From an uncultured Clostridia bacterium (GTDB lineage Bacteria > Bacillota > Clostridia > Oscillospirales > Ruminococcaceae): a stretch of DNA of 48,360 nt. The translations under genes and the position numbers were made by a program. Below are positions 25,517-35,033 of the stretch, piece by piece. The stretch spans positions 1-48,360 of the forward strand of contig CANQTP010000015.1 in assembly GCA_947626755.1 (NCBI GenBank). Direction: 5' to 3'. How positions within the stretch are numbered: the first letter of the stretch is position 1; each line of letters opens with the position of its first letter. The notes beneath the pieces were generated by a model. The model saw only the letters and a program-made list of their open reading frames with translations. It did not search any database and was not told the DNA's origin.

Positions 25517-26218
25517 TTATTGATCTGTGAGTATTCCAAGCTGACGGAGTGCTTTTTCATTTTCCTCCGTACCTTTTTTAGTGATTATATCATCACCAAG
25601 TTTTATTTTCAGATACTCAATGATAAGTTCCGCGCATTTGTCTCTGCCTATACGCGCACTGTTAAGCGTCATGTCATAAAGTACAGGATTTGTCCAGTTG
25701 TCACCGCCTGTATAATATTTGTAATAATCGGCGCGGTAACGATCCGTCCGATAGATCATGTTGTGTGCTTCTTCTTCGGTACAGCCCAATTTTGACATAA
25801 TGCTTTTCACGCAGTCTGCCCGGGGCGCTTCGATATAAACGCTTACAACGTTGTCATAATCCCGCAGCAGATGATTTGCACATTTTCCGATAATAATGCA
25901 GGACTGATTTTTCCCCAGTTCCTTTATGATCTTTGCCTGAATATTGTAAAGATTTATGTCGGAAATAAAACTCCGCTCGGTAGGCTCTACAATATCATCG
26001 GAATTATATGCTTTCATAAGACGTTTTATCATATGATAGCCGCGGAGTTTTTCGTCGACCTGAAAAAACAGATCTTTATTTATCCCGCTGTAATTTGACG
26101 CCATGGAAAGTATCTGGCTTTCGTAGCAGGGGATCCCGAGCCTTTTTGAAAGATCGAGACCTATTTGTTTTCCGCCGCTGCCAAAACCTCTTGCGATCGT
26201 AATAACGTAATTGTCCAT
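25517..26218 (-). CDS. Cytidylate-kinase-like (AAA/P-loop) protein
   Basis: 233 residues. P-loop GFGSGGKQIG near the N-terminus (about 9-18) follows the ITIAR strand, then IIIGKCANHLLRDYDNVVSVYIEAP and MTLNSARIG, as in the cytidylate kinase-like family (Cytidylate_kin2) common in Clostridia. The true substrate of that family is not known. Start ATG 26218 lies 7 nt after AAGGAGGT; an upstream in-frame start at 26227 is inside the site. Sits in front of urtA with a terminator between, and downstream of a two-component unit. Confidence 0.85.
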   Translation of the reverse strand: MDNYVITIARGFGSGGKQIGLDLSKRLGIPCYESQILSMASNYSGINKDLFFQVDEKLRGYHMIKRLMKAYNSDDIVEPTERSFISDINLYNIQAKIIKELGKNQSCIIIGKCANHLLRDYDNVVSVYIEAPRADCVKSIMSKLGCTEEEAHNMIYRTDRYRADYYKYYTGGDNWTNPVLYDMTLNSARIGRDKCAELIIEYLKIKLGDDIITKKGTEENEKALRQLGILTDQ

Positions 26219-26244
26219 CGGTAACACCTCCTTAACTGCTTTTC

Positions 26245-26253
26245 AGTATATCA
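26245..26253 (-). promoter_or_regulatory. Extended -10 promoter of the kinase-like gene
   Basis: TGATATACT on the minus strand, 28 nt before the start codon. No good -35 is seen because the terminator of the upstream operon occupies that place. Confidence 0.45.
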
Positions 26254-26256
26254 CCG

Positions 26257-26309
26257 AAAAAAGCTGATTTGTACCGCAAAAAACAGAGAAAAAGCGGTAA
26301 AAATCAGCT
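26257..26309 (-). terminator. Terminator of the HK-RR operon
   Basis: 16-bp stem with one mismatch (arms 26309-26294 and 26277-26262, AGCTGATTTTTACCGC against GCGGTACAAATCAGCT), loop rich in T, then T6 on the minus strand. 26310-26410 is AT-rich with no further feature. Confidence 0.88.
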
Positions 26310-26410
26310 GTGATTTGAATAATATTAAATTTTAAAATTCATTTTTATTGATTTTTTGTCTAAATTAGCTATAAATTTAATCAAGTATGAATTTTATTAA
26401 CAAAATTATT

Positions 26411-27175
26411 TCATTCGGGATCGTTCTTAAATTCCGTGGGAGTTTTGCCCGTAAATTCCTTGAATACCTTGGTGAAATAATCTGCGGAGGAATATCCAAG
26501 CATTTCGCTTATGTCGTAATTTTTATAATTTCCTGTTCTGATAAGTTCCTTGGCATATTCGATTTTCACGGAAGTGTAAAAATTCACGAAAGAGATATTC
26601 ATTGACTGCCTGAAAATTTTCCCGAAATAATCCTTATTGAATCCGAAATATTCAGCCGGTTCTTCCATGGTAAAAATTCTTTCGTAATTGTCGGAAAAAT
26701 ATTTTATGAATTTATATACGCGGTCGTTTTCCGAAAGTTCAGAAGTATCTATACCGTAATTTTTTGCGGCTTTTATTACTGTTTCGGAAAGAGTTGACTT
26801 TTCGGAAATATTTTTCTTTACGCGCTTGAGAAGTTCCGTGATCTTTTTATCATCGGCAGGTTTCAGAATGTAGTCAAATGCGCCCAGAACAAGTCCCTGA
26901 CGCGCATATTCAAAATCATCGTATGAACTTACAAACGCAACGCAAACATTTATCCCGCGGTCTTTTATCTCGCGCAGAAGCTCGATGCCGTCCATAAACG
27001 GCATACGAATATCCGTCAGGACAAGATCGTAATTATTTTTTTCAAGCATCAGAAGAGCGTCTCTGCCGTTTGAAACAGCATCGGCTATCACAAAACCGCA
27101 GTCGTTCCAGACTTTTTTCTTTGAATAAACAAAACGCAGGGCGGAATCGTCCTCCGCAAGCAGAATTTTATACAT
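26411..27175 (-). CDS. AraC-type response regulator
   Basis: 254 residues. Receiver domain (1-120) with acidic pair Asp9-Asp10, phospho-Asp55 in LTDIRMPFMDG and KPAD; a short linker; then an AraC/XylS helix-turn-helix domain (about 150-254) with YFGFNKDYFGKIFRQSMNISF and GYSSADYFTKVFKEFTGKTP. YesN-like. Starts inside the 3' end of the sensor kinase gene (8-nt overlap), so the two are a pair. Lying between urt and ure, it is a candidate regulator of urea use; target sites are not known. Confidence 0.94.
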   Translation of the reverse strand: MYKILLAEDDSALRFVYSKKKVWNDCGFVIADAVSNGRDALLMLEKNNYDLVLTDIRMPFMDGIELLREIKDRGINVCVAFVSSYDDFEYARQGLVLGAFDYILKPADDKKITELLKRVKKNISEKSTLSETVIKAAKNYGIDTSELSENDRVYKFIKYFSDNYERIFTMEEPAEYFGFNKDYFGKIFRQSMNISFVNFYTSVKIEYAKELIRTGNYKNYDISEMLGYSSADYFTKVFKEFTGKTPTEFKNDPE

Positions 27176-29882
27176 TTCGCTCCTCCTTGATAAAATTCAG
27201 TATTTTTTCAAAATCATACCGCTTTAAATTATCTTCTATAAATTTATATTCTTTCCCCGTCAGATTATTTCGGAACAGATCACGGTAATTGCTGAAACAG
27301 TCCTCCGCACCAATGTCGTAATCCGCACATTTTTTTATAAATTCATCAAATATTTCTTCAAATCCCAAATTATTTTTTTCGGAATTCCAAGACGGATCGT
27401 TTTCCGAAAATGCGGCAAGCTCCGCCATTGTTTTTTCAAATACGTCAGAAAAATCGTCATAATTCACGGTATTTCCGCTGTCAATATCGGAGATCATTTC
27501 AGACGCCGCATCACTTAATTTAAAGCAGCACAAATTTCCTGCCGATCCTTTTATATCGTGAAGGATCGAACGCGCATTTCCGTAATTGCCGTTTTCAATA
27601 TGTGAAATTATATATTTAACGCTGTTTTTGTTTGTATCGGAAAATCGTCTTACAATATCGGCAAGAAGTTTTTTATCGCCGCCGATGTTCAGCAGCACTT
27701 CGCTGACTTTAAAATACAGATCGCTGCCGTCCTCTGCGGTCATAGGAAATTCTGCGATTATATCAAGATATTTTTCAATTTCTTCATGAAGTTTTGCAGG
27801 CTTGAAAGGCTTTGTAATATATCCGTTTATTTCCGATGAAGCTATTTTTTCAGCCGTTCCCGAAATTACGTCTGCTGTCAATGCTATGATCGGGATATTT
27901 TTAAAAGAATTTATTTTCCGCAGCCTGTGTGCCGTTTCAAATCCGTCCATATCGGGCATATGCAGATCAAGAAGAATTATATCGGGAAGTGAATTTTCCG
28001 CAGCGGATCTTTCGGCTGTTTCAATTGCTTCCGCGCCGCTTCCGGCAGTTATTACTTCAAGTCCGAAAGTCCTGAGTATACGCTTTTCAATTTCAAGATT
28101 TGTGATATTATCATCAACGAGCAGGATCTTTCCGCTTCCGCTGTCGGAAGTCTTTTCGGGCGCATTTTTCCTCGGGATCGCCCTTCCTCTTTTTAATTCA
28201 TATTTAAAATGAAAGTATGAACCCGCTCCCGTTTCAGATTCAAGTTCAATGTGATATTTCCCGCCGCTTGCTTCGCGGACGATCCTGTCAGCTATGGGAA
28301 GTCCAAGACCCGTTCCGCCGAACTTTCCCGCAATTCCCCCATCTGACTGAACGAACGGCTCAAATATTTTTTCTCTGTTTTCCGAGGAAATACCTATCCC
28401 GCTGTCACGGATACCGAATTCAATGACTGTGATCCCGTCATGTTCTCCCGCAAATTCCACGGACAGTCTTACGCTGCCTTCGGAAGTGAATTTTACCGCA
28501 TTCCCCGCAAGATTTATAAGTACCTGCTTTAAACGCAAAGGATCGCCCCGCACAAATTCAGGCAGCTTTCCGAAACGTTCCAAGCGGAATTCCAATCCTT
28601 TGCGGCGGGCGGAAATTTCTGTGATCTCCACCACGTCGTCAATAAGTTCATCAAGGATAAAATCTGTTTCTTCAAAGATCAGATTTCCCGATTCGATCTT
28701 TGAAAAGTCAAGAACATTGTTTATAAGCCCGAGAAGATTTTCCGATGAAGCTTCAATTCCGCTGCATAACTTCTTTTGCTCATCGTCAAGGGACGTTTCC
28801 TTCAAAAGATACAGATAGCCAGTTATCGCATTTAAAGGCGTGCGCAGATCGTGGCTCATTGAAGCAATGAAATTTGTTTTTGCGTCATTTGCGCGGTCGG
28901 CTTCATCGCGTGCAGAACGCATTTTCTCTTCGGCTTCGGCATGGTTTTTTAGTTCTCTGTAAAGCATTACCGACATATGATTGAAAATTTCTCCGAACCT
29001 GTAAAGTTCATATGCTCCGTCGGGAGAAACTCTTACCTTTGAAAAATCCTTATCGGAAATGCTGTTTCTGATATTGATGTCGGTAAGCGACGCGGCGTAA
29101 TGATTTATCGGACGGATATAAAGCAGATTCATTCCCACAACAAGTATACCCGTAAGGATCAGGACTGCGGCTGAACCTACTATCTGCATTGCAGAAGCAA
29201 ATTTTCTGCCTTCCTCAGCTTCGGAGACGCGTTCGTCAAGACGTCCGTTCATTGCCGATCGGAAATCTCCGATAGGTGTCATTATCAGCGATTTGGATTC
29301 GTTATAAAAAGCATCGAAAAGTATTTCCACCGAACGTCTGCTCATTTCGTCGGGCGGCATATTTTCGTATTCTTTCGGAAGTTCACAGCTTTCCACATCT
29401 TCCACATATCCGTAAAGCTCGTCATTGTAAAAATAGTCAACGGTCGTTTTTCCCATTGACATGAGCTTTAATTTCATTGAGATGGTCTCCGTTCCGATAA
29501 GCATATCGGAATACTGCTTTGCACCGCTGAGAAGATCCCGTTCATTCTGCGGCGGATCCAAGGAAGAAAGTTCGTCGATAACATTATCCCTTGTTCTTTC
29601 AACGCATACCTCGTGCCAGTAATTATATAAATGCGTAATATCTCCCGTAACGGCAAACCGTCTTGCTTCACTTGTAAGATAGTCCGATGTGTCCGCAAGA
29701 TCGTCTCCCAATTCCGAAAGTCGGGCGGCATTCTGTCTTGCATCGGATTCGCGGGCAATGCAGAGATCCATATAACGGTTGCTGAGAAAAATTATCATAA
29801 GCGCTCCGATAAACAACAATACCGATGCGGCAGAAACTGTCCTGCCTGTCATTTTCCGTATGTTACGTAAGGATCTGCGCAT
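27168..29882 (-). CDS. Hybrid sensor histidine kinase (HK-REC-HPt)
   Basis: 904 residues from the ATG at 29882; a GTG at 29891 is part of the GAGGTG site. N-terminal membrane helix (about 16-36), an extracellular helical sensor of about 200 residues, a second helix (about 220-245), a HAMP-like stretch, HisKA (His344 in SMSHDLRTPLN), HATPase (NLAGNAVKF, DSGIGIS, GTGLGLPIA), receiver (Asp639 in LLDLHMPDMDG) and HPt (His775 in LHDIKGSAGN). A full phosphorelay ending, most likely, on the AraC-type regulator. The ligand is unknown; the sensor region looks like a four-helix bundle of chemoreceptor type. Confidence 0.94.
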   Translation of the reverse strand: MRRSLRNIRKMTGRTVSAASVLLFIGALMIIFLSNRYMDLCIARESDARQNAARLSELGDDLADTSDYLTSEARRFAVTGDITHLYNYWHEVCVERTRDNVIDELSSLDPPQNERDLLSGAKQYSDMLIGTETISMKLKLMSMGKTTVDYFYNDELYGYVEDVESCELPKEYENMPPDEMSRRSVEILFDAFYNESKSLIMTPIGDFRSAMNGRLDERVSEAEEGRKFASAMQIVGSAAVLILTGILVVGMNLLYIRPINHYAASLTDINIRNSISDKDFSKVRVSPDGAYELYRFGEIFNHMSVMLYRELKNHAEAEEKMRSARDEADRANDAKTNFIASMSHDLRTPLNAITGYLYLLKETSLDDEQKKLCSGIEASSENLLGLINNVLDFSKIESGNLIFEETDFILDELIDDVVEITEISARRKGLEFRLERFGKLPEFVRGDPLRLKQVLINLAGNAVKFTSEGSVRLSVEFAGEHDGITVIEFGIRDSGIGISSENREKIFEPFVQSDGGIAGKFGGTGLGLPIADRIVREASGGKYHIELESETGAGSYFHFKYELKRGRAIPRKNAPEKTSDSGSGKILLVDDNITNLEIEKRILRTFGLEVITAGSGAEAIETAERSAAENSLPDIILLDLHMPDMDGFETAHRLRKINSFKNIPIIALTADVISGTAEKIASSEINGYITKPFKPAKLHEEIEKYLDIIAEFPMTAEDGSDLYFKVSEVLLNIGGDKKLLADIVRRFSDTNKNSVKYIISHIENGNYGNARSILHDIKGSAGNLCCFKLSDAASEMISDIDSGNTVNYDDFSDVFEKTMAELAAFSENDPSWNSEKNNLGFEEIFDEFIKKCADYDIGAEDCFSNYRDLFRNNLTGKEYKFIEDNLKRYDFEKILNFIKEERNV

Positions 29883-29938
29883 GTATATCACCTCAAAAAT
29901 GCAGGATTAAGAGCGTAAAATTTCATTTTTACAGCTTA

Positions 29939-29967
29939 ATTATACATCTTTGAAAAATTCAAGTCAA
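29939..29967 (-). promoter_or_regulatory. Promoter of the HK-RR operon
   Basis: TTGACT (29967-29962) and TATAAT (29944-29939), 17 nt apart, minus strand. The remaining 29968-30118 is AT-rich; a plus-strand TTGATA at 29989 with TAAAAT at 30014 could serve ureAB but the spacing (19) is poor. Confidence 0.8.
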
Positions 29968-30118
29968 TGGCAATTTTGAAAATATTGGTTGATAATTTTA
30001 CTGATTTTTTATGTAAAATGTCTGAAAAATAGGGTTTTCTAAATATACAGGCAGGTGTTATCATATATTTGTGAAGATAAAAAGCAAGTTTTTCATTTGG
30101 TTTTCAAAAAATAATTTA

Positions 30119-30155
30119 ATGAATTTTTGCAATTGTGTTAATTGCAAAAATTCAT
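30119..30155 (+). promoter_or_regulatory. Perfect 16-bp inverted repeat in front of ureAB
   Basis: ATGAATTTTTGCAATT, a 5-nt spacer, and its exact complement, ending 16 nt before the ureAB start. No T-run follows, so it is not a plain terminator. It could be an operator or an RNA hairpin near the ribosome site. Confidence 0.75.
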
Positions 30156-30171
30156 CTGTGGGAGTGATATT

Positions 30172-30852
30172 ATGCACCTTACACCAAGAGAGCAGGAACG
30201 TCTGCTTATACACTGTGCGGGCGAACTTGCAAAGCAGCGAAGATACAGAGGACTGAAACTGAATTACCCCGAAGCGGTGGCGTTCATAACCTCGGAACTG
30301 CTTGAAAAAGCGCGGGACGGTCTTTCCGTTACCGAACTCATGAGTATGGGAAGAAAACTGCTGACGGCGGAGGACGTCATGGACGGAGTTCCGGAAATGC
30401 TTCACGAGATCCAGTTTGAAGCTACTTTTCCCGACGGCACAAAGCTTGTTACCGTTCATGAACCTATTATTCCCACAGAGAAAATTATTCCCGGCGAAAT
30501 AATTACGGAAAGCGGAGAAATAACAATAAACGAGGGAAAAAGATCGGTAGAAATGACCGTTGCAAACACTGCCGACAGACCGATACAAGTGGGCTCGCAC
30601 TTTCATTTCTTTGAAGTAAACAAAGCTCTTGAATTTGACAGAAAGACTGCTTTTGGAAAGCGTCTTGACATTCCCGCCGGAACGGCAGTGCGTTTTGAAC
30701 CGGGCGAAAAAAAGACGGTAAGCCTTATCGACATTGGCGGAAAGCGTATCGGAGCAGGACTTAACGATCTTACGCAGGGATGTTTTGATGATGAAAACGT
30801 CAGAAATTCCGCATTTGAAAAAGCCAAAAGGCTTGGATTCAAGGGAGTGTGA
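30172..30852 (+). CDS. ureAB: Urease gamma-beta fused subunit
   Basis: 226 residues joining gamma (1-100, [20 protein letters not shown] and [15 protein letters not shown]) to beta (about 100-226, [32 protein letters not shown]). Fused small subunits are known in Helicobacter and in several Clostridia. ATG at 30172 follows GGGAGTGAT; the frame is open 30 nt more but without a site. First gene of the urease operon, with a large inverted repeat in its leader. Structural part of the Ni enzyme that splits urea to ammonia and carbamate in the cytoplasm. Confidence 0.97.
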   Translation: MHLTPREQERLLIHCAGELAKQRRYRGLKLNYPEAVAFITSELLEKARDGLSVTELMSMGRKLLTAEDVMDGVPEMLHEIQFEATFPDGTKLVTVHEPIIPTEKIIPGEIITESGEITINEGKRSVEMTVANTADRPIQVGSHFHFFEVNKALEFDRKTAFGKRLDIPAGTAVRFEPGEKKTVSLIDIGGKRIGAGLNDLTQGCFDDENVRNSAFEKAKRLGFKGV

Positions 30853-30855
30853 ATC

Positions 30856-32568
30856 GTGCTTAAAATGACAAGAAAACAATATGCCGATATGTACGGTCCG
30901 ACTGTAGGAGACAGAGTTCGCCTTGCGGACACGTCACTAATTATAGAAGTTGAAAAGGACTATACCGTTTACGGCGATGAAGCTAAATTCGGCGGTGGGA
31001 AATCGCTTCGTGACGGCATGGGACAGTCCTGCACCGTTCCCGACAGAGATTGCCCCGATACCGTGATAACTTCCGCACTTGTGGTGGACAGCACAGGGAT
31101 CTACAAAGCCGACATCGGCATAAAGGACGGTAAGATCTGCGGAATAGGCAAAGCTGGGAATCCCGACATCATGGACGGCGTTGATCCTGCGTTGGTGTTC
31201 GACGCGGGAACAGAAGCAATTGCAGGCGAAGGACTGATCCTGACCGCAGGAGGAATTGATACACATATCCATTTTATAAGTCCCACACAGATCGAAACGG
31301 CTCTTTATTCGGGGATAACCACCATGATAGGCGGCGGAACGGGACCTGCCGACGGCACGAATGCAACCACCTGCACTCCCGGAAAGTTCAATATTGAAAA
31401 GATGATCGAAGCTTCGGAAGAATATCCCATGAACCTCGGCTATCTTGGAAAAGGCAACAGTTCTGATATAAAAACTCTGACCGAGCAGATCGAAGCGGGA
31501 GCCTGCGGATTGAAGATCCACGAGGACTGGGGTTCTACTCCAGCGGTAATAGACAGGGCGCTTTCGGCAGCGGATAAATATGATGTGCAGGTCTCTATCC
31601 ACACCGACACACTTAATGAAGGCGGTTTTGTCGAGGACACGATAAATGCGGTAAACGGACGGACTATCCATACATATCACACCGAGGGTGCGGGCGGCGG
31701 TCATGCTCCCGATATTATAAAAGCCGCAGCTATGGAAAATATCCTGCCTTCCTCAACAAATCCCACAATGCCGTTTACCGTAAACACCATTGACGAACAT
31801 CTTGATATGCTTATGGTCTGCCATCATCTTGACAGCAAAGTGCCTGAGGACATTGCATTTGCGGATTCAAGAATACGTCCCGAAACCATAGCCGCCGAAG
31901 ATGTTCTTCACGATATGGGAATTTTCAGCATGATGAGTTCTGATTCACAAGCAATGGGCAGAGTGGGAGAAGTTATTACCCGCACATGGCAGACGGCTTC
32001 AAAAATGAAGGATCAGCGCGGAATTCTTCCCGAGGACAATGACAGAAATGATAATTTCCGTGTTAAAAGATACCTTTCAAAATATACGATCAACCCCGCC
32101 ATAACTCACGGCATTTCGGAATATGTAGGTTCGGTCGAAGTGGGAAAAATGGCTGATCTTGTTTTGTGGAAACCTGCAATGTTCGGCGTCAAACCCGAAA
32201 TGATAATAAAAGGCGGATTTATCTGCGCTTCAAAAATGGGCGATGCAAACGCTTCTATCCCGACTCCGCAGCCTGTTGTCTACACAAAAATGTTCGGTGC
32301 GCACGGTCTTGCTGTCAAACGCTGCTGTGCAACGTTCGTTTCAGGATTTGCAAAGGATAACGGCATTGCAGAAAAACTTTCACTTCAGAAAATTATTTTG
32401 CCGGTAAAAAATTGCCGCAATATCGGGAAAAAGGATATGCTTTTCAACGACAGAACGGGCGATATAAAAGTTGATCCCGAAAATTATCGGGTAACTGTTG
32501 ACGGTGAAATAATTACCTGCCAAGCAGCCGAAACTTTGCCGCTTACGCAGAAATATTTCTTATTTTAA
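30856..32568 (+). CDS. ureC: Urease alpha (catalytic) subunit (GTG start)
   Basis: 570 residues, the usual length. Nickel and catalytic residues are all present: His137 and His139 in DTHIHF, carbamylated Lys220 in [16 protein letters not shown], the flap His323 in MVCHHLD, and [12 protein letters not shown] at 30856 is preceded by AAGGGAG. Starts 3 nt after ureAB. Active after nickel loading by the UreEFGD proteins encoded downstream. Confidence 0.98.
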   Translation: MLKMTRKQYADMYGPTVGDRVRLADTSLIIEVEKDYTVYGDEAKFGGGKSLRDGMGQSCTVPDRDCPDTVITSALVVDSTGIYKADIGIKDGKICGIGKAGNPDIMDGVDPALVFDAGTEAIAGEGLILTAGGIDTHIHFISPTQIETALYSGITTMIGGGTGPADGTNATTCTPGKFNIEKMIEASEEYPMNLGYLGKGNSSDIKTLTEQIEAGACGLKIHEDWGSTPAVIDRALSAADKYDVQVSIHTDTLNEGGFVEDTINAVNGRTIHTYHTEGAGGGHAPDIIKAAAMENILPSSTNPTMPFTVNTIDEHLDMLMVCHHLDSKVPEDIAFADSRIRPETIAAEDVLHDMGIFSMMSSDSQAMGRVGEVITRTWQTASKMKDQRGILPEDNDRNDNFRVKRYLSKYTINPAITHGISEYVGSVEVGKMADLVLWKPAMFGVKPEMIIKGGFICASKMGDANASIPTPQPVVYTKMFGAHGLAVKRCCATFVSGFAKDNGIAEKLSLQKIILPVKNCRNIGKKDMLFNDRTGDIKVDPENYRVTVDGEIITCQAAETLPLTQKYFLF

Positions 32569-32589
32569 TTAAACAGGAGGAAAATTATT

Positions 32590-32973
32590 ATGGCTTGTTT
32601 TATAGTTCCTATGACAGAAGCTGTTATAACGACAATAGCTTCAAAAGTAATTGCAAAAAAAGAAATTTCAAATGAAAATGCCGCGGAAATAAAGTTTTCC
32701 GATAAAATGAAAAATTTAAATAAAATGCTCTGGGGAGGTTCGGCGCTGCTTGCGTTTGAACATCTCTGGCATGGTGAGATCTCGCCGTTTTTCCCGTTCC
32801 TGACGGCTTTATCGGATCCTGAAAATACGGCTGCAATGTTCCATGAAATGCTCACATCGGGAACTGCAATGGCAGGACTTGTAACTCTTGTCTGGGCGGT
32901 AATTACTGTTATCGGTTTACGGCTGAAAAACAAAAATAAACTATCAGAAAATGCCTTGGGAGATGCGGGATAA
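32590..32973 (+). CDS. Small membrane protein of the urease operon (first of a pair)
   Basis: 127 residues. I do not recognise the family. N-terminal hydrophobic stretch (about 3-20, VPMTEAVITTIASKVIAKK), an amphipathic part, then two strong membrane helices (about 45-75 and 92-112). Between them are His57 and His60 (EHLWHG) and ISPFFPF, with MFHEMLTSG later, so histidines near the membrane face are notable in a nickel enzyme operon. AACAGGAGGAAAATTATT gives a strong site, 21 nt after ureC. No UreI, NikM or UreJ/HupE signature was seen. A permease or regulator of nickel, ammonia or urea is a guess. Confidence 0.8.
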   Translation: MACFIVPMTEAVITTIASKVIAKKEISNENAAEIKFSDKMKNLNKMLWGGSALLAFEHLWHGEISPFFPFLTALSDPENTAAMFHEMLTSGTAMAGLVTLVWAVITVIGLRLKNKNKLSENALGDAG

Positions 32974-33284
32974 TGACGCTTTTGATCGTGATACTTGCGG
33001 CAATAATTTGCACAATGATATTTTACTTCAATGAAAAAGCAAGGAAAATGCACACCAGCACCCTTTGCTTTGTATATTGGGGAGCGTCATTGATGTGGTC
33101 AGTAGATGCAGTTTCGGAATATATCGGAACAGGAGCGGGATATTTTATCCCATCGGGCGCAGATATGCTGAACGACGGATTTCTCGGATTTTCTGCAATA
33201 GCATTGGGACTTCTGATATGGCTTGCGGAAGTTATCATCAAAGATCCTCTCCATGTTTTCAAAAATTCTCCGAAAGGAAAATAA
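32973..33284 (+). CDS. Small membrane protein of the urease operon (second of a pair)
   Basis: 103 residues, three predicted membrane helices (about 2-18, 28-48 and 68-88). ATG overlaps the previous stop (TAATG), so both are made together and probably form one complex. The middle has FVYWGASLMWSVDAVSEYIGTG and a conserved-looking acidic pair, the end a basic KNSPKGK tail. No family recognised. It ends 3 nt before ureE, in the middle of the accessory genes, so a link to urease is likely by position. Confidence 0.8.
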   Translation: MTLLIVILAAIICTMIFYFNEKARKMHTSTLCFVYWGASLMWSVDAVSEYIGTGAGYFIPSGADMLNDGFLGFSAIALGLLIWLAEVIIKDPLHVFKNSPKGK

Positions 33285-33287
33285 TTT

Positions 33288-33734
33288 ATGCTCTGTGAAA
33301 AAATTATAAAAAAGCCGCTTGATGATAATAAGCGCACCGATATTGTTACAATTGACTGGTTTGAACGTGACAAGAAATTATTGCGGAAAACCACTTCCGC
33401 AGGAGATGAGATCGGAATAATGTCCGATGAGCCGCTGTGCAGCGGGGATATTCTGTATGAGGACGATGAAAAACAAGTTGTAGTCAGAATTTCTCCCTGC
33501 GATCTTATAAGTGTAAAAATAAAATCACTTAAATGTATGGGACGTCTTTGCTTTGAACTGGGAAATCGTCATCTTTCAATTTCAATTTCCGATGATACGG
33601 TAAAAGCTCCTTATGACGAGCCGACTTTTGAATATCTGAAAAAGCTCGGATTTGATGTATCAAAAGTAAATGAAGAATTTACGGATTTTATTGAATGCAA
33701 AGCACATTCTCATGTACACGATCATCATGGATAA
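33288..33734 (+). CDS. ureE: Urease accessory protein UreE (nickel carrier)
   Basis: 148 residues. Nickel metallochaperone with an N-terminal domain and a C-terminal fold containing MGRLCFELGNRHL. The tail HSHVHDHH is a nickel-binding histidine cluster. CGAAAGGAAA precedes the ATG. Its stop overlaps the ureF start by 8 nt. Delivers Ni2+ to the UreG-UreF-UreD complex. Confidence 0.95.
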   Translation: MLCEKIIKKPLDDNKRTDIVTIDWFERDKKLLRKTTSAGDEIGIMSDEPLCSGDILYEDDEKQVVVRISPCDLISVKIKSLKCMGRLCFELGNRHLSISISDDTVKAPYDEPTFEYLKKLGFDVSKVNEEFTDFIECKAHSHVHDHHG

Positions 33735-34395
33735 TATCGGTTTTTTAACATTAATGCAGGCGTTTGACAGTTTGTTCCCTATCGGCGCGTATGCTTTTTC
33801 AAACGGAATGGAGACTTATGTTCAGCGCGGTATCGTCACGGATAAAAACACTCTTTCCGAATTTCTTGACGGCTATCTGCACATTCTCCCCACGACCGAT
33901 CTCGGCTTTGCCGCAAAGGCGGCATTGGGAGAAAATATTGAATTTCTGGACGAATTATGTTCGGCTTCAAAAACACCTTATGAACTAAGAAATTGCAGTG
34001 AAAAATTATCTACTGCTTTCTTGAAAGCAGAAAATTTCCTTGGAAATTATCCGCTTTTAGAAAAATATTCGCAAAGTATTTCAATGGGAAAATGCAAAGG
34101 AAATCATTCTATTGCCGTCGGAATTTTTATATCGGAAACACGCTCTGATATTCGAACAGGTTTGCAGATGTATTGCTACAATCTGCTTTCGGCAATGGTG
34201 AACCACGCGGTAAAATCAGTACCTTTAAGGCAGCTGGACGGGCAAAAAGCACTTTCGGAAGCAATAAGAAAAATTCCGTCAGCAGCAGAAAAGGCAATTG
34301 GAATTGATATTGATCTGTTGGGAACAAGCGGTTTCGGCTTTGATCTGCGTTCTATGCAGCATGAAAAATTATATTCAAGGATCTATATTTCATAA
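33727..34395 (+). CDS. ureF: Urease accessory protein UreF
   Basis: 222 residues from ATG 33727, inside the end of ureE; the frame is open from 33670 but the family begins at [24 protein letters not shown], which fits this start. All-helical activation factor that joins UreD and controls UreG GTPase. HSIAVGIF and [12 protein letters not shown] are typical. 26 nt before ureG. Confidence 0.95.
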   Translation: MDNIGFLTLMQAFDSLFPIGAYAFSNGMETYVQRGIVTDKNTLSEFLDGYLHILPTTDLGFAAKAALGENIEFLDELCSASKTPYELRNCSEKLSTAFLKAENFLGNYPLLEKYSQSISMGKCKGNHSIAVGIFISETRSDIRTGLQMYCYNLLSAMVNHAVKSVPLRQLDGQKALSEAIRKIPSAAEKAIGIDIDLLGTSGFGFDLRSMQHEKLYSRIYIS

Positions 34396-34421
34396 CGGGA
34401 AATATCGGGGAGGAAAATTTT

Positions 34422-35033
34422 ATGTCATATGTAAAGATCGGAGTAGGAGGTCCCGTAGGTTCGGGAAAAACCGCTCTTATAGAACGTCTCACACGGAAAA
34501 TGTCCGAAGAATACAGTATTTGCGTTGTAACAAACGATATTTATACAAAGGAAGATGCGGAATTTCTTATAAAAAATTCCGCACTTCCGCCCGAAAGAAT
34601 AGTCGGCGTTGAAACAGGCGGCTGTCCGCATACAGCAATACGCGAAGATTGTACAATGAATCTTGAAGCCGTGGAAGAAATGGCAAAAAAATTCCCCGAC
34701 GTCCGTGTAATTTTTATCGAAAGCGGCGGGGATAATTTATCTGCAACATTTTCTCCCGACCTTGCAGATGCGGCAATTTACGTCATTGACGTTGCACAAG
34801 GCGAAAAGATCCCGCGGAAAGGCGGTCCCGGCGTGACCCGTTCGGATCTTCTTGTTATCAACAAGACCGATCTTGCTCCGATGGTAGGTGCGGATCTTGG
34901 CGTTATGGCACGGGATTCCAAAAGAATGAGAAACGGCAGACCGTTTATTTTTACAAACCTTATGTCCCTTGACGGCGTTGACAAGGTAATTGATTGGATA
35001 AAAAAGAATGTGCTTTTTGAGGATCTGACATGA
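34422..35033 (+). CDS. ureG: Urease accessory GTPase UreG
   Basis: 203 residues. SIMIBI GTPase with P-loop GGPVGSGKT (9-17), the metal-binding CPH of [28 protein letters not shown], and NKTDLAP as base-recognition motif. GGGGAGGAAAATTTT precedes the ATG. GTP hydrolysis drives nickel insertion in UreC. Its stop overlaps ureD (ATGA). Confidence 0.98.
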   Translation: MSYVKIGVGGPVGSGKTALIERLTRKMSEEYSICVVTNDIYTKEDAEFLIKNSALPPERIVGVETGGCPHTAIREDCTMNLEAVEEMAKKFPDVRVIFIESGGDNLSATFSPDLADAAIYVIDVAQGEKIPRKGGPGVTRSDLLVINKTDLAPMVGADLGVMARDSKRMRNGRPFIFTNLMSLDGVDKVIDWIKKNVLFEDLT

